DNA of 64,000 nucleotides, taken from positions 2,730,581 through 2,794,580 of the forward strand of contig NZ_FOYW01000001.1 of assembly GCF_900115285.1 (NCBI RefSeq), written 5' to 3'. Made by a program: the position numbers and the translations under genes. Numbering within the stretch: position 1 is the stretch's first letter; each line of letters starts with the position of its first letter. The stretch is from Marinobacter daqiaonensis. GTDB lineage: Bacteria; Pseudomonadota; Gammaproteobacteria; Pseudomonadales; Oleiphilaceae. Shown in pieces: positions 16,425 to 24,834 of the stretch. Below the pieces are notes generated by a model. It was not told the DNA's origin. It ran no database searches and saw only the letters and a program-made list of their open reading frames with translations.

Positions 16425-17579
16425 ATGCGTTATACCACCGAGCACAAGAGCCTCTACGAGTCCGTCAGCAAGTTTGTGGCGGACGAGATCAATCCCTACG
16501 TCGACCAGTGGGAGGAGGAAGGCATCTTCCCGGCGCGGGAATTGTTCCGGAAAATGGGTGCCAAGGGGTTCCTGGGCATCACGAAACCGGAGGCCTTTGG
16601 CGGCATGGGGCTCGACTGGAGTTATGACCTTGCCTTCTGCGAAGCCATGGGGGAAGTGAACTGCGGCTCCATTCCCATGGCGGTGGGCGTACAGACCAAT
16701 ATGGCCACCCCGGCCCTGGCCAAAATCGGCTCGGACGAACTTCGCCGGGAATTTCTGGCACCAGCCATTTCCGGCGACTACGTTGCCTGCATTGGCGTGT
16801 CGGAACCCGGCGCCGGCTCCGACGTGGCGTCCATCAGGACCAATGCCCGCAAGGACGGCGACGACTACATCATCAATGGCGGCAAACTGTGGATCACCAA
16901 TGGTACCCAGGCTGACTTCATGTGCCTGCTGACCAACACCGGCGACGGTCCTGCCCACAAGAACAAGTCCCTGATCGTGCTACCCATGGACACCCCGGGG
17001 GTAACCGTGGCCCGCAAGCTCGACAAGCTGGGCATGCGCAGCTCCGACACAGCCCAGATCTTCTTCGAGGACGTGCGGGTACCCCAGCGCTATCGCATTG
17101 GTGAGGAGGGCATGGGATTCATCTATCAGATGCAGCAGTTCCAGGAAGAGCGGCTGTGGGGGTCCGCAAGCACACTGCGCACTCTGGAGAAATGCATCCA
17201 GGACGTCATTGACTACACCCGTCAGCGCATTGCCTTCGGCAAGCCGCTACTGCACAACCAGACCATCCATTTCCGCCTGGCGGAGCTGCAGACCGAGGTG
17301 GAACTGCTGCGGTCCCTGGTGTACCGGACAACAGAAGGCTATATCAACGGGGAGGACATGACCCGGCTGGCATCCATGGCAAAATTGAAGGCCGGCCGTC
17401 TTTGCCGGGAAGTGACCGACGCCTGCCTCCAGTACTACGGCGGTATGGGCTTCATGAACGAGACTCTGATCACCCGGCTCTACCGGGACCTCCGGCTGGT
17501 GTCCATTGGAGGAGGGGCGGACGAAGTGATGCTGGGCATTTTGTCCAAGTTCATGGGCACCCACCCCGGCGGACAGTAA
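16425..17579 (+). CDS. Acyl-CoA dehydrogenase
   Basis: Acyl-CoA dehydrogenase of 384 residues, close in type to the one at 12587: IGVSEPGAGSDVASIRT loop, INGGKLWITNG, RIAFGKPLLHNQ, YYGGMGFMNE, and IGGGADEVML with the probable catalytic Glu. The ATG at 16425 has GGAGAG upstream; a TTG four codons earlier is less likely. It stands alone, divergent from the AraC operon and under two TetR-type sites, so it probably belongs to the same terpenoid/branched-acid regulon. Confidence 0.92.
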   Translation: MRYTTEHKSLYESVSKFVADEINPYVDQWEEEGIFPARELFRKMGAKGFLGITKPEAFGGMGLDWSYDLAFCEAMGEVNCGSIPMAVGVQTNMATPALAKIGSDELRREFLAPAISGDYVACIGVSEPGAGSDVASIRTNARKDGDDYIINGGKLWITNGTQADFMCLLTNTGDGPAHKNKSLIVLPMDTPGVTVARKLDKLGMRSSDTAQIFFEDVRVPQRYRIGEEGMGFIYQMQQFQEERLWGSASTLRTLEKCIQDVIDYTRQRIAFGKPLLHNQTIHFRLAELQTEVELLRSLVYRTTEGYINGEDMTRLASMAKLKAGRLCREVTDACLQYYGGMGFMNETLITRLYRDLRLVSIGGGADEVMLGILSKFMGTHPGGQ

Positions 17580-17597
17580 TCGGGACCGGCTCACGCT

Positions 17598-17619
17598 GGG
17601 CCGTCAGGGACGACGGCCC
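17598..17619. terminator. Hairpin between convergent genes
   Basis: GGGCCGTC (17598-17605) pairs with GACGGCCC (17612-17619) over a six-base loop, between the convergent acyl-CoA dehydrogenase and TetR genes. There is no T-run; a bidirectional terminator role is inferred. Confidence 0.5.
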
Positions 17620-17644
17620 GTGTTCCGTCCGGATAATTCATTGA

Positions 17645-18268
17645 CTACCTGGACGGGACACTTGTGGCCAGTTGCAGTACCCGGTCGGTGAGATCATCCA
17701 GAGACAGCCCTCTGCCATGCCGGAACCAGGTGGGGGTCCAGTGAAGGGAGCCGGCCAGCAGCTTGCGCAGTATACCCGGCTCCATGGTCACCAGCCCGTC
17801 CTTGCGGGCTTCCCGCAGCACCTCCAGCCAGATGCTTTCATACTCTTCCCGCAATCTCAGGATGGTCGCCTTGCCCTCGTCCGAGAGGTTGCGCCATTCA
17901 TCCACCATGACGCTCCAGGCCTCGCCGGTTTCGCCGTTCATGGCGTAGAGCTCAACTGATATCAGCGTGCGCAGCCTGTCCTCGAGCGTCTGGCTCTCCG
18001 TCAGTGCACGCTTGAGACGGGTCAGGTTGAGAATGATGCTTTCCTCCATAACCGTGCGCAGGATTTCGTCCTTGCTGCGGTAATGGTGGAAGATACTCCC
18101 CGGCAGAATGCCCGTTTCGCGGCCGATATCCCGCACGGTTGTCTGCAGGTAGCCCTTGCGCCGGAACAGACTGGCAGCGGTGTTGAGGACCGCGCCCCGG
18201 GGGCTTTTCGGGTCAGTGATCCTGCCATCTTCTATCAGTTCGTTGCGGATATCTTCACTGAATTCCAA
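17645..18268 (-). CDS. TetR-family transcriptional regulator
   Basis: TetR repressor of 207 residues with an HTH near residues 25-72 (TVRDIGRETGILPGSIFHHY, then RSKDEIL) and a ligand domain of TetR_C type. No ATG is available; TTG at 18268 preceded by GAGAG is the best start. It is divergent from the ligase at 18479, with palindrome D (18394-18413) between them. Four related palindromes lie at 9925, 16289, 16333 and 18394, so this protein is the obvious candidate to bind them and to repress the atu-like block until an acyl-CoA appears (inference). Confidence 0.88.
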   Translation of the reverse strand: MEFSEDIRNELIEDGRITDPKSPRGAVLNTAASLFRRKGYLQTTVRDIGRETGILPGSIFHHYRSKDEILRTVMEESIILNLTRLKRALTESQTLEDRLRTLISVELYAMNGETGEAWSVMVDEWRNLSDEGKATILRLREEYESIWLEVLREARKDGLVTMEPGILRKLLAGSLHWTPTWFRHGRGLSLDDLTDRVLQLATSVPSR

Positions 18269-18393
18269 GGTTCCGGCTCTCTGTCCACGAAGTTGAAAAA
18301 GGGTTGGGAATGGGGCGGCATTCTATAGTAAATCCGGTATTGCAGGCCACCGGTCCGTTCTGGGCGATCCGTTCTCGGAGCGCTCCAACATTG

Positions 18394-18413
18394 TAGACCA
18401 AGCGCTTGCTCAA
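18394..18413. promoter_or_regulatory. TetR-type operator D over the ligase promoter
   Basis: TAGACCAAGCGCTTGCTCAA belongs to the same class as 9925. It includes TTGCTC (18406-18411), followed 17 bases later by TAGATT (18429-18434): a plausible promoter for the ligase at 18479. It is also placed to autoregulate the TetR gene. Confidence 0.65.
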
Positions 18414-18478
18414 ATCCTTTTGGTCCGCTAGATTTGTCGAAACAAGAACAATGGACCAACAATCCTGCGGAGGCTTTT

Positions 18479-20077
18479 ATGGCCAGGCAAGCTCAAGGTG
18501 GAACCACTCCCGCCATGAACATGATCGACCGTGTCTGCGCCGGCGACATACTAACCCGGGCAGCGGATCTCTTTCCCGACAATGTGGCAATGGTCGATGA
18601 TGGCCGCACCCTGACCTACCGGGAGTTCGAGGAGCAGGCCAACCGCATGGCCCACAGTCTGCTCGGCCTTGGCCTGAAAGCGGGCGAACCGGTGGGGCTG
18701 CTGGCCCGCAACTGTCTGGAGCTGATGGTGTGCTATATGGCCTGCGCCAAGGCCAACCTGGTGTTTGCGCCGGTGAACCTCGGCCTCAAGCCCCATGAGA
18801 TCGCCTACTGCCTGAACGACTGCGGTACCCGCATTCTCATCGTCGAGGAAGCCCTGGCCGAGGCAGGCCGGGCGCTGCCGGACCAGTGCCCGGACCTGGA
18901 GTTCCTCTACTCGACCGGCACTTCCGCCACCAGCAGCGGAGACCGCACGTGGCGCCCGTTTCGGGAGCTGATCGACAATGGCAGCGAGCATCCCATCGAA
19001 GTGGTGGTGGGTGACCGGGATCCGGTGCAGTTGCTCTACACTTCCGGCACCACCGCCAATCCCAAGGGTGTTGTCACCAGCCATCAGGCGGTGACCATAG
19101 CGGCCATGTCCAACATCATTGCCAACCAGCTGCCGCCGGAAGCGGCCATGCTGTGCCAATTGCCGCTATTCCACTGTACCGCAGTGAACTGCCTGGCTCT
19201 GCCCACTTATATGATGGGCGGCAAGCTGGTACTTGCGAAGGGCTTTGATGCCCGGGAGTGCGCCAGACTGATCGAGGAACATGAGGTCTACATGCTGGTG
19301 TTCCTGCCCATGATGTTCACTGAAATACTGACTGACGCGGAGGCCAGCCAACGGGACTTCTCCTCAGTACATCGCGCACTCTATGCCATGGCTCCCATGG
19401 CGGAGTCCAAGCTCCAGGTGATCCACGATGCCTTCCCCAACGCCGACGTGGTCCTGGGTTCCGGCCAGACCGAATTCACTCCGGCCACCTGCCTGATCCG
19501 TCCGGAACACCAGTGGTCCAAGGCCGGTTCCTGGGGTACCGCCACCCCCATGACCCGCGTGGCCATAATGGATGATCATGGCCGGTTGCTCCCGCCGGGT
19601 GAAACCGGCGAGATCGTCTACCGGGGACCACAGGTGATGACCGAATACCTGAACCAGCCCGAGAAGACCGGGGAGGCCTTCAAGTACGGCTGGTTCCACA
19701 GTGGCGACATCGCCTCCATCGACGAGGACGGCGCCATCTGGTTCACCGATCGCAAGAAGGACATTATCAAGACCGGCGGCGAAAACGTGGCGTCCCTGGA
19801 GGTTGAACGCTGCCTTATCGGCCATCCCAAGGTGGCGGAAGCGGCGGTCATCGGGGTGCCCCATGAGCGCTGGGGAGAGGCCATCACCGCCAGTGTCATC
19901 CTCATGCCGGATGAGGATGCCGCGGAGGAAGAGCTCATCGAATACTGCCGGGAGCACCTCGCCGGCTTTAAGGTCCCTAAGGCCATTGTGGTCGTCGAAG
20001 AGTTTCCTCGCACTGGCACCGGCAAGATCCAGAAACACATGATTCGCAAGGGTATGGAGGGGCATTTCTCCGGCTGA
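18479..20077 (+). CDS. AMP-forming acyl-CoA ligase
   Basis: ANL ligase of 532 residues. P-loop LLYTSGTTANPKGVVTSH; FHSGDIASIDEDGAIWFTDR and KKDIIKTGGENVASLEVE in the hinge region; RTGTGKIQKHMI with the catalytic Lys. The ATG at 18479 follows GGAGG; a TTG 15 codons upstream is in frame but lies within the leader. It is single and divergent from the TetR gene. The first step of the pathway is thus placed under the same operator class as the downstream enzymes. Substrate: a fatty, branched or terpenoid acid. Confidence 0.92.
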   Translation: MARQAQGGTTPAMNMIDRVCAGDILTRAADLFPDNVAMVDDGRTLTYREFEEQANRMAHSLLGLGLKAGEPVGLLARNCLELMVCYMACAKANLVFAPVNLGLKPHEIAYCLNDCGTRILIVEEALAEAGRALPDQCPDLEFLYSTGTSATSSGDRTWRPFRELIDNGSEHPIEVVVGDRDPVQLLYTSGTTANPKGVVTSHQAVTIAAMSNIIANQLPPEAAMLCQLPLFHCTAVNCLALPTYMMGGKLVLAKGFDARECARLIEEHEVYMLVFLPMMFTEILTDAEASQRDFSSVHRALYAMAPMAESKLQVIHDAFPNADVVLGSGQTEFTPATCLIRPEHQWSKAGSWGTATPMTRVAIMDDHGRLLPPGETGEIVYRGPQVMTEYLNQPEKTGEAFKYGWFHSGDIASIDEDGAIWFTDRKKDIIKTGGENVASLEVERCLIGHPKVAEAAVIGVPHERWGEAITASVILMPDEDAAEEELIEYCREHLAGFKVPKAIVVVEEFPRTGTGKIQKHMIRKGMEGHFSG

Positions 20078-20083
20078 CCCGGA

Positions 20084-20181
20084 AATTGGGGTCAGACCCC
20101 AATTCCGGCGGGCCGTCGCTGGCTGCCTTCCTTAATATGGGGTCAGACCCTGTTTTCCTGCGGAAAAATCGGTCAGACCCC
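20084..20181. repeat. Cluster of GGGGTCAGACCCC palindromes
   Basis: Three copies of the GGTCAGACCC core at 20088-20100 (full GGGGTCAGACCCC, flanked by AATT on both sides), 20139-20150 and 20171-20181. They fill the gap between the convergent ligase (ends 20077) and acyl-CoA dehydrogenase. The stop codon of the dehydrogenase lies in the third copy. This motif is a common intergenic repeat in proteobacteria; I recall it near REP-associated transposase genes, but none is present here. Confidence 0.75.
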
Positions 20182-21378
20182 GTAAGTCCGGAGCAGCTGG
20201 CGGGACAACGCGGCCCGGTGTACCTGGTCCGGGCCGTCACCAATACGGATATAGCGGGCGTACATCCAGGCTTCCGGCAGGAAGGTGTCCTGGCATACTC
20301 CGGCACCGCCATAGACCTGAATGGCCCGGTCGATGACCCGGGCTGCCATGGACGGGACCACGATCTTGGCGGCGGCGATCAGATCCTTTGCCGCCTTGTT
20401 GCCTTCCTGATCCATCCTGTCAGCCGCCTTCAGGGTGAGCAACCGCGCCTGCTCGATCTCGCAGAAGGAGTTGGCGATTTCCTCCCTTACCGAGTCGAAC
20501 TGCGACAGTCGGCGTCCGAACGCCTCCCGCTGTTCCGCTCGCTGGCAAAGCATTTCCAGGGCCCGCTGCGCGCAGCCGATAAGCCGCATGCAATGATGAA
20601 TACGACCCGGACCCAGGCGACCCTGGGCGATTTCGAACCCCCGGCCCTCCCCAAGCAGAATGTTCGAAGCGGGTACCCGTACATTGTCGTAGACAATCTC
20701 GGGATGTCCCACCGGCGCCTCGTCGTACCCGAACACGGTCATGTCGCGAATGATGTGCACCCCCGCTGTGTCCCTGGGCACGAGGATCATCGACTGCTGG
20801 TGGTGCCGGTCGGCGTTATCCGGATCGGTCTTGCCCATCACGATCAGCAGTTTACAGGCCTCGTTCATGGCACCTGAGGTAAACCACTTACGGCCATTGA
20901 TCACATACTCGTTACCGTCACGGCGGATCTCGCACTGGATGTTGGTGGCATCACTGGATGCCACCGCCGGCTCGGTCATGGAAAAGGCGGAACGGATCTC
21001 ACCTGCCAGCAGTGGCTCAAGCCATTGCTTCTTCTGCTCCGGTGTTCCGAACATGGACAGGATCTCCATATTGCCGGTGTCCGGAGCCGAACAGTTGAAC
21101 ACCTCGGAAGCCCACAGGATACGGCCCATCTCCTCCGCCAGTGGGGCATAGTCCAGGTTCGTCAGTCCTGCTCCATGATCCCCCGGAAGAAACAGGTTCC
21201 ACAGACCGGCTGTCTTTGCCTTTGATTTCAGTTCCTGGACAATCGCCGGAGTATGGTAACGATTCTCTCCGCTGGCCTGTTCGCGATACAGGTGTTCGAC
21301 GGGTAAGACCTCCTCCGTCATGAACCGTCTTACCTGCTCCAGAAGTTCTCTGGCTTTTGCGGATTCCTGAAAAAGCAT
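20173..21378 (-). CDS. Acyl-CoA dehydrogenase, ACAD11-like branch
   Basis: Acyl-CoA dehydrogenase of 401 residues. It has [30 protein letters not shown], an insertion with [18 protein letters not shown], and [10 protein letters not shown]. The C-terminus [19 protein letters not shown] lacks the GGTxE form of the catalytic Glu and fits the ACAD10/11-like branch. The start ATG has GAGGA. The stop codon TGA lies inside a GGGGTCAGACCCC repeat, so the repeat has replaced the original 3' end. It is the last gene of the operon that starts at 24683. Confidence 0.9.
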   Translation of the reverse strand: MLFQESAKARELLEQVRRFMTEEVLPVEHLYREQASGENRYHTPAIVQELKSKAKTAGLWNLFLPGDHGAGLTNLDYAPLAEEMGRILWASEVFNCSAPDTGNMEILSMFGTPEQKKQWLEPLLAGEIRSAFSMTEPAVASSDATNIQCEIRRDGNEYVINGRKWFTSGAMNEACKLLIVMGKTDPDNADRHHQQSMILVPRDTAGVHIIRDMTVFGYDEAPVGHPEIVYDNVRVPASNILLGEGRGFEIAQGRLGPGRIHHCMRLIGCAQRALEMLCQRAEQREAFGRRLSQFDSVREEIANSFCEIEQARLLTLKAADRMDQEGNKAAKDLIAAAKIVVPSMAARVIDRAIQVYGGAGVCQDTFLPEAWMYARYIRIGDGPDQVHRAALSRQLLRTYGV

Positions 21379-21442
21379 TCGCTAGTCCTCATTTTCGTCG
21401 TTGTCGTGACCGGCCGGTGAAACCTTTCGATGGTTGACCGGA

Positions 21443-22381
21443 TTATCGGGCGAACGGATCCGCGCAGGCCTGCTTCATCGCCGCCTGATATTCGTCCACC
21501 AGTCGGCGGCACAGCTCGGCCGCTGGCGGCTCGTCAGTAATGGCGCCAACGCCGTGGCCCGCCGACCAGACCGTTTTCCACGCCTTGACTTCGTTTTCCA
21601 TATTGAGACCACGGTGTTCCTCCATTGAGGACAGGTCCAGTCCCTGCGCTTCAATACTCGGTTTGAGGAAATTGGCGTTAACCCCGGATATCTTGGGGGT
21701 ATAAACGATATCCGACGCCAGACTCTGCCGTACCATGGTTTTGTACTCGGGCTGGACCATCGCCTCCCGCGTTGCCAGGAACCGGGTGCCCAGATAGGCC
21801 AGATCCGCCCCCATCAGCCGCGCCGCGGCAATCTGCTCACCGGTGCTGATGGCCCCCGCCAGAACGATGGTGCCGTCGAACACCTGTCGGATCTCCTGGA
21901 CAAGGGCAAAGGGACTGACGGTGCCGGCATGGCCGCCGGCCCCCGCGGATACGGCAATGATGCCGTCGACGCCGGCTTCGGCGGCTTTTTCGGCATGGCG
22001 GCGGTTGACGACATCGTGAAAGACCAAGCCGCCATACGAGTGCACGGCCTTCACCACCTCCGGCACAGCGCCCAGGGAAGTAATGACGAGGGGCACCTTG
22101 TGTTTGACGACCTGCTCCAGATCCGCCTCCAGACGGGGATTGGATTTATGGACAATCAGGTTGACGCCGTAGGGCGCGGCAGCCTGACCATAGAGGCGGG
22201 CCTTGATGTCCAGAAGCCACTCCTCAAAACCTTCCGTAGTGCGCTGGTTAAGTGCCGGGAAGGTGCCGATGACACCGTTCAGGCAGGTTTCCACCACCAG
22301 GTCCGGACCGGATGTCAGGAACATGGGGGCGGCGATGGCCGGTATCGAGAGCCGGACTTCAAGATCAGCAGGAATGGGCAT
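21443..22381 (-). CDS. Nitronate monooxygenase family flavoprotein
   Basis: FMN-dependent TIM-barrel protein of the 2-nitropropane dioxygenase family, 312 residues. IAAPMFLTSGPDLV opens the barrel; GGLVFHDVVNRRHAEKAAEA, SAGAGGHAG and GAISTGEQIAAARLMGADLA form the FMN phosphate-binding part. The start at MPIPADLEV has GGGAG; upstream codons in frame are unlikely. Relatives in steroid and polyketide pathways act as ene-reductases or dehydrogenases rather than on nitro compounds, and the acyl-CoA context here points the same way (inference). A ten-base G run lies in its leader. Confidence 0.9.
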   Translation of the reverse strand: MPIPADLEVRLSIPAIAAPMFLTSGPDLVVETCLNGVIGTFPALNQRTTEGFEEWLLDIKARLYGQAAAPYGVNLIVHKSNPRLEADLEQVVKHKVPLVITSLGAVPEVVKAVHSYGGLVFHDVVNRRHAEKAAEAGVDGIIAVSAGAGGHAGTVSPFALVQEIRQVFDGTIVLAGAISTGEQIAAARLMGADLAYLGTRFLATREAMVQPEYKTMVRQSLASDIVYTPKISGVNANFLKPSIEAQGLDLSSMEEHRGLNMENEVKAWKTVWSAGHGVGAITDEPPAAELCRRLVDEYQAAMKQACADPFAR

Positions 22382-22456
22382 GGCGATAATCTCCCTCAGT
22401 TGATGGACAGGTCCGCTTTGAAGTGAAACACGGCCAACGGCGTTGCGCCACTTTTC

Positions 22457-22466
22457 GGGGGGGGGG
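22457..22466. repeat. G10 homopolymer tract
   Basis: Ten consecutive G on the plus strand in the leader of the nitronate-monooxygenase-like gene (start 22381), about 76 bases upstream of its start codon. Tracts of this length are prone to slippage and to sequencing error. Confidence 0.85.
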
Positions 22467-22525
22467 CTGGCGGAGTCAGCCCGACGGATCACGGGGCTTG
22501 CTGTATCCCCTGCTGCGAGGTCCTG

Positions 22526-23122
22526 TTAAGACCTGAGCAGCTCCTCCTCCACAAAATCCATTCGATCCTTGCCCCAGAACAACTCATCGCCAACAAACAG
22601 GCTGGGAACACCAAACACCCCCCGATCGAGCCCCTGGTTGGTACTGTCCACCAGCTGTTGGCGGATCTCGTCGCTTTCGCTGAGTTCCTCGAACGCCGCC
22701 GGATCAACACCGAGAGAGCGCACGATCGGCCGCAGCCCGGCAAAGTCCGCGATGCTCGCGTCGTTACATTCCCAGTAGGCGTCGAGGACGGCCTCCGTAA
22801 AGGCGGCCTCCAGGTTCCAGCGCCGCATTGCCAGAGCACCGCGCAGCACGCGGCTCGTCTTGATAGGAAACACATCGGGAAACCTGAAGGGCAGATTGTA
22901 TTTCTCCGCCCATCGCATCAGGTCCCTTTTGCGGTTCGCCAGCTTTGCCGGCGGCTCTTCCATGAGTACATAATTGTTGGCACGAAAGACGTATCCGAGA
23001 TTGAACGGATGCAGAACCAGTTCCGCACCGGTCTGGTGAAGTATTGGCTTGAGCAGCTTGTAGGCGAAATAGGTGTTGGTGCTGCCGACGTCCCAGTAGA
23101 GCTCGACCTGCTTTTTACTCAT
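22526..23122 (-). CDS. DsbA-fold 2-hydroxychromene-2-carboxylate isomerase family protein
   Basis: Kappa-class GST / HCCA-isomerase-like protein of 198 residues. The opening LYWDVGSTNTYFAYKLL and the cis-Pro segment FGVPSLFVGDELFWGKDR fit the family. There is no CxxC, so it is not a thiol oxidase. Such proteins use glutathione for cis-trans or ring isomerisation in aromatic and sterol pathways. Here it sits 30 bp after a thioesterase gene and before the nitronate-monooxygenase-like gene, so it may isomerise an unsaturated acyl-CoA or acid (inference). The start ATG at 23122 follows GGAG. Confidence 0.87.
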   Translation of the reverse strand: MSKKQVELYWDVGSTNTYFAYKLLKPILHQTGAELVLHPFNLGYVFRANNYVLMEEPPAKLANRKRDLMRWAEKYNLPFRFPDVFPIKTSRVLRGALAMRRWNLEAAFTEAVLDAYWECNDASIADFAGLRPIVRSLGVDPAAFEELSESDEIRQQLVDSTNQGLDRGVFGVPSLFVGDELFWGKDRMDFVEEELLRS

Positions 23123-23152
23123 GTTGTTCTCCGTTAATCCCGGGGTCTCCTG

Positions 23153-23581
23153 TCATCTGGTTGTGTGGGACGACGGGATGGCATAGGTGACCACCGCGTG
23201 CGCCACCGGCTTTTCCAGATGACCTTCGGAGTAGATGTTCACTTCCGTCAGCACCGAACGGCGGCCGAGGTGCAGCAGTGTACCCCTGGCAAGCAGAGCC
23301 TTGCCGGACTCCGGCTTGCGCAGGAAGTTGATGTTCAGGTTGCTGGTAACGGCCAGCGGCACGATGCCGATACGGGACAGCACCACCACATAGGCGGCCG
23401 TGTCTGCGGTGGCCATCATGGTGGGCCCCGAAACCGTGCCGCCGGGTCGCAGGTGGGACTCGTCCACAGGCTGGCGGACCCAGATGTCCTGCTCGTCGAC
23501 CCCCTCCACGGTGATGGTTGCCTGGGGAAATTCACTGCTCATAAATGCCTGCAGTTCGTCAGCGGTGACCTGGATTGCCAT
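23153..23581 (-). CDS. PaaI-type hot-dog thioesterase
   Basis: Single hot-dog domain protein of 142 residues, probably hydrolysing an acyl-CoA thioester. SHLRPGGTVSGPTMMATADTA contains the helix start typical of PaaI-like thioesterases (the Gly-Gly segment and Asp near position 60), followed by LNINFLRKP and a beta-rich C-terminus. The start is the ATG at 23581; the frame stays open upstream into the BtrH-like gene, but the fold starts here. It lies 31 bp after the BtrH-like gene. It may release trapped acyl-CoAs to save CoA. Confidence 0.88.
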   Translation of the reverse strand: MAIQVTADELQAFMSSEFPQATITVEGVDEQDIWVRQPVDESHLRPGGTVSGPTMMATADTAAYVVVLSRIGIVPLAVTSNLNINFLRKPESGKALLARGTLLHLGRRSVLTEVNIYSEGHLEKPVAHAVVTYAIPSSHTTR

Positions 23582-23612
23582 GTGCCTGTTCCTCGGTGGT
23601 TTGGTTAGGGGT

Positions 23613-24683
23613 TCAGTTTTCCGGGCTGCCCCGGCCGGCCTTTCCCAGGGCTTCCTGCAGGGCTTCCTCCAGGGCTGGTAGTTGGTGGGCCGCTGCGCTG
23701 ATGGCACGGATGTCCATGGGCTCCGCCAGGGCAGCTTCGCCCAGGGCCGACCAGGCATCGGCACTACGCTGGCAGGTTTCGGCCGCCGCCGCGAAGTCTT
23801 CATCGCCGGTTGCCAGGGCTACGTCCCGGCAGAAGCTGGCCTCCAGGCGCCGGAACATCCCGCCGCCAGTGCCGGCCTTCTCCACAAACACCGGTATCGT
23901 CCGGACCGCGGTGGTGAGCTCGTCCGGGTCCAGACGGTAGGGCCAGGTGATGATGTCATCGGCGAATGTCCTGACCCCATCAACGCCGCTGGCCACCAGG
24001 CTGCCGGAGGGCAGAGTGGAGACATCAAACAGCTGGGCATCCTCCCCGCCCAGCACCCGGGCGGCTGCGGCCGCTGCGTCCCGGGCGCAGGTCAGAAGGT
24101 CCGGCAACTGTGCGGGGAAACGCATCGGATACGTGGCAAAACGGTTGGGCCCCGGAAAGCCGCTGGACCCGTGCGCCCGCCGGAAAGCCTCCATGGGCAC
24201 TTCCTGGACATCCTCCCGGTCGTTGTCCACGACCAGGACCGTCTGGCGGTCGTCGTCGTAACCGATGACGACCACATCATGCCGGGTATTGGACAGTCTC
24301 ACTCGCAGATAGGGCAGTTCAGCAATGTCGCACCACACCATCACCGGACGGCCGGCATCAATTTCGTCTTTTATTAGGCGCCAGGCTTCCTCAGGGTCAT
24401 CGGTCTGCTGGCGCCGGGTCTCGATGTTCAGGCGCCGGCACAGGTTCAGCTCCATGTCCGCGTTTCGCCCCACTACGTACATGGGCGGTGTCAGCCCGGG
24501 ATAACGGGTGTACATGAAAGACAGCCCACCACCAAGACCGAATACCAGACCCTCTCCCGGCAACCCGTCGCCGGGTAGGCTCTCCCAGCCAAGGCCGGCC
24601 CAGTGCAGCAGATCCCGCAGGGCGCCGGAGCCGCAGTGACCGCCGAGCTGGTGGGGATAGGCTTCGATGATTTTCCGGGTCAT
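23613..24683 (-). CDS. BtrH N-terminal domain protein (Cys-His acyltransferase-like)
   Basis: Protein of 356 residues resembling butirosin-biosynthesis BtrH, which moves an acyl group from a carrier-protein thioester to an amine. PHQLGGHCGSGALRDLL holds the predicted nucleophile Cys17; His135-Asp136 in NTRHDVVVIGYDD and VVDND (residues 151-155) complete a papain-like site. The C-terminal ~150 residues form a helical DUF4872-like region. It is the first gene of a five-gene beta-oxidation operon with a TCGTC-N6-GACGA site 68 bp upstream. Acyl transfer from CoA, or thioester hydrolysis, is inferred; no carrier protein is seen nearby. Confidence 0.82.
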   Translation of the reverse strand: MTRKIIEAYPHQLGGHCGSGALRDLLHWAGLGWESLPGDGLPGEGLVFGLGGGLSFMYTRYPGLTPPMYVVGRNADMELNLCRRLNIETRRQQTDDPEEAWRLIKDEIDAGRPVMVWCDIAELPYLRVRLSNTRHDVVVIGYDDDRQTVLVVDNDREDVQEVPMEAFRRAHGSSGFPGPNRFATYPMRFPAQLPDLLTCARDAAAAAARVLGGEDAQLFDVSTLPSGSLVASGVDGVRTFADDIITWPYRLDPDELTTAVRTIPVFVEKAGTGGGMFRRLEASFCRDVALATGDEDFAAAAETCQRSADAWSALGEAALAEPMDIRAISAAAHQLPALEEALQEALGKAGRGSPEN

Positions 24684-24750
24684 GAGGGATTGTTCCCTTC
24701 GCTTGTTGTTATTTTCAATGTCACCTTAGTCCCCGGATGGTGGCCGGGCA

Positions 24751-24766
24751 TCGTCCGAAACGACGA
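24751..24766. promoter_or_regulatory. TCGTC-N6-GACGA operator 1
   Basis: TCGTCCGAAACGACGA lies 68 bases upstream of the BtrH-like gene (minus strand), just after the hydratase gene end. One mismatch from the 6+6 palindrome TCGTCG-N4-CGACGA. Confidence 0.75.
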
Positions 24767-24834
24767 TGCTCCTCCTGGCGCCTGCCTCACCGCTGCTGTT
24801 GGCGAGCGGGGGGAGGCGACGCCCCAGTCCCCAG

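Noticed and set aside
21394..21409. TCGTCGTTGTCGTGAC upstream of the acyl-CoA dehydrogenase at 21378 as an eleventh operator
   Set aside because: Only the left half matches; it is 15 bases from the start codon, unlike the true sites, and the gene is inside an operon that already has operator 1.
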